Assembly (NCBI RefSeq): GCF_036417845.1
Contig: NC_089980.1
Coordinates: 50,094,501-50,158,500 of the forward strand
Direction: 5' to 3'
DNA from: Apteryx mantelli
Lineage: Eukaryota > Chordata > Aves > Apterygiformes > Apterygidae
Length of the DNA: 64,000 nt
The notes beneath the pieces were generated by a model. It was not told the origin of the DNA. It saw only the letters and a program-made list of their open reading frames with translations, and ran no database searches. Shown here in pieces: positions 62,542 to 64,000 of this stretch. The position numbers and the translations under genes are program-made. The stretch's first letter is position 1; each line of letters begins with the position of its first letter.

Positions 62542-64000
62542 CTAGAAATTATAAAATTATAAAACTAGAAATTTATTTGAAAATTGTAAAAATTCATAGA
62601 GAAACAATTTAATATATTCCTAATGTCTTTCTTCTAATCCTACCATTTTTGGTATATTTTTTAAACTTTAGCTACCAGGGCAAGAGATTATGATATTAAT
62701 CAGCATTTACCAAAGAAAGGCTATATGCCAGGATAAGCTAACCTAAAATGTTTTTTTCTGCTAATATCCACATGTCCCCATCCCCACCCCTGCCTTCTTT
62801 TTTGCTACTTATCATTAGGACATTATCTTGTAAAGGGTGGCAGGTTCTCTGTTTCTGTAGAGATAATCTGATCCTATCAGCCCACTGTCCTTATTATCAC
62901 TCTCTGGTAAAAGGTGGATGAGGCAGCTTCCTTTAGAAATGCACAGGGGTGTTAAAACAGGCAATTTGATGTGACCATGGACTCAGATCTTGTGCGACAG
63001 GAATCACCATTAAGACTAGATATCTAATCTGGTGTTTTTGCTTTTTAGGTGGAAGTTCACTGATATTTCTGAGAGGAATAAGATGGGCAAACAATGGCCT
63101 AGCAGATCTTTCCTTGCTCAACTGGTGTAGGCGACGCACTGGAAATCCAAACACACTGTAGACTCATTTCCTTTGGTCCTTAAGAACGCAGCTCTTAATT
63201 ACTGTGTCCTGCACTCTCTATGGTTTTTCTTTTTCCTTTTTTTTTTTTTTTTTTTTTTTAATGATGAGCTCTAGACTTATTGTCAAGTGACAGGCACAGT
63301 GAAATCATTTTACAAAACCATTTTCAGTTACTATCACCTTGGCCGCACCAAAACCTCATAACCTAGAAATCAAAGATCTTTACTGTTTCAAAATGAAGAT
63401 ATTGCAGAATGAAGTTTCCCGATTTCTGCTTTTAAAATCATTCACAGAAAGACAGGCCATCGTTACCCAGATTTCTTACATGTAAGATCATAATAAACAA
63501 GGGTTTCTTTATGCACAAATTAAATGTCTACCATCATTTTCAAATTCTTCTAATTCTATTAGAGATATAAAAAGCCATAGTCAGTCTTAATGTTGTTTCA
63601 TTTTTGTATACTGCAACAATTTATGCACCAGGAGGGATAAATTACACATCTATCATGCAAAATTACACTGGGTCATATACAGATGTGTTGGGTAGAATAG
63701 GGAAAAATGATTCTGAGAACTTCTTTTCTTCTCCTGCTGTGTAGACAGCAGTCATAACATACTTGTTTGCATTCTCTGAACACAAGCTAAGGTCTCTCGT
63801 AATGTGAAAATGCCGCAGAAAAAGGCAAAAATAAATCAGATGGAAGATGTAAATGTGTCTGCTACCTCAGGTATTAGTTGGCACTGCTTAGGAGTAACAC
63901 AAGGTACATTTTTCTAAAGATGTTGCAAGACAGGTGGATGAAAATGGTATTTCATTAAACATATGAATATACCATGTTCCATAAAAGCTGAAGCTCTTCC
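62542..64000 (-). other. SDCCAG8 intron (partial), no further exon seen
   Basis: The exon upstream of 62541 should encode the preceding coiled-coil segment ending near the mammalian QHDKTE sequence. No such reading was found before the window edge. A 23-T run lies at 63237-63259. Otherwise this is unremarkable AT-rich intron. Confidence 0.75.
63237..63259. repeat. Poly(T) run, 23 bases
   Basis: 23 uninterrupted T following a pyrimidine-rich stretch (ctttttcc); no retrocopy recognised. Confidence 0.9.

Noticed and set aside
1-64000. CRISPR arrays, prokaryotic operons, intact endogenous retrovirus or complete transposon
   Set aside because: No spaced direct-repeat array, no paired long terminal repeats and no long gag/pol/env or transposase frame were seen; gene structure is split by GT-AG introns throughout.

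Overview
This is a vertebrate nuclear window, most likely from a bird. It holds the 3' ends of two tail-to-tail genes, AKT3 (plus strand) and SDCCAG8 (minus strand), the same neighbours in the same orientation as in human. The bird call is an inference. The DNA is AT-rich and strikingly poor in interspersed repeats, with no Alu-like or L1-like sequence; the one clear retroelement is an old, decayed CR1-type LINE, and introns are long. A turtle or crocodilian cannot be excluded from sequence alone.

Layout. Positions 1-2661 are AKT3 intron. 2662-2764 is the penultimate AKT3 coding exon and 5441-5526 the last coding segment, ending at the TAA in 5524-5526. A long AT-rich 3' UTR follows, with poly(A) signals at 7940, 8798, 9115 and possibly 11857. 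Facing it on the minus strand is the 3' part of SDCCAG8. Three internal coding exons are certain, at 62433-62541, 55419-55550 and 19290-19416. They encode one continuous coiled-coil segment in matching splice phases, separated by introns of about 6.9 kb and 35.9 kb. The terminal SDCCAG8 exon is not proven. The best candidate is an acceptor at 12754/12755 that opens a 170-codon reading frame beginning Leu-Pro (12241-12753), with a minus-strand AATAAA at 12003-12008. An alternative sits at 18735.

The two genes do not form a pathway together. AKT3 is a growth and survival kinase, and SDCCAG8 is a centrosome and cilium-base scaffold. What they share is transcription toward a common terminator zone near 11.86-12.01 kb.

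The rest is intron. The main non-coding structures are an orphan CpG-rich island (about 24.17-24.49 kb), a nearly perfect 36-bp inverted repeat with a 4-nt loop (27718-27793), a compact fold-back element with internal hairpins (43879-44028), a CR1 LINE fragment (47.49-48.64 kb), a (TG)n(AT)n(GTAT)n(AC)n block (49296-49384) and a G-quadruplex motif (9889-9919). No prokaryotic-type system, CRISPR array, intact tRNA or rRNA gene, or complete mobile element was found. The remaining open reading frames of 60-150 codons look like chance stop-free runs.
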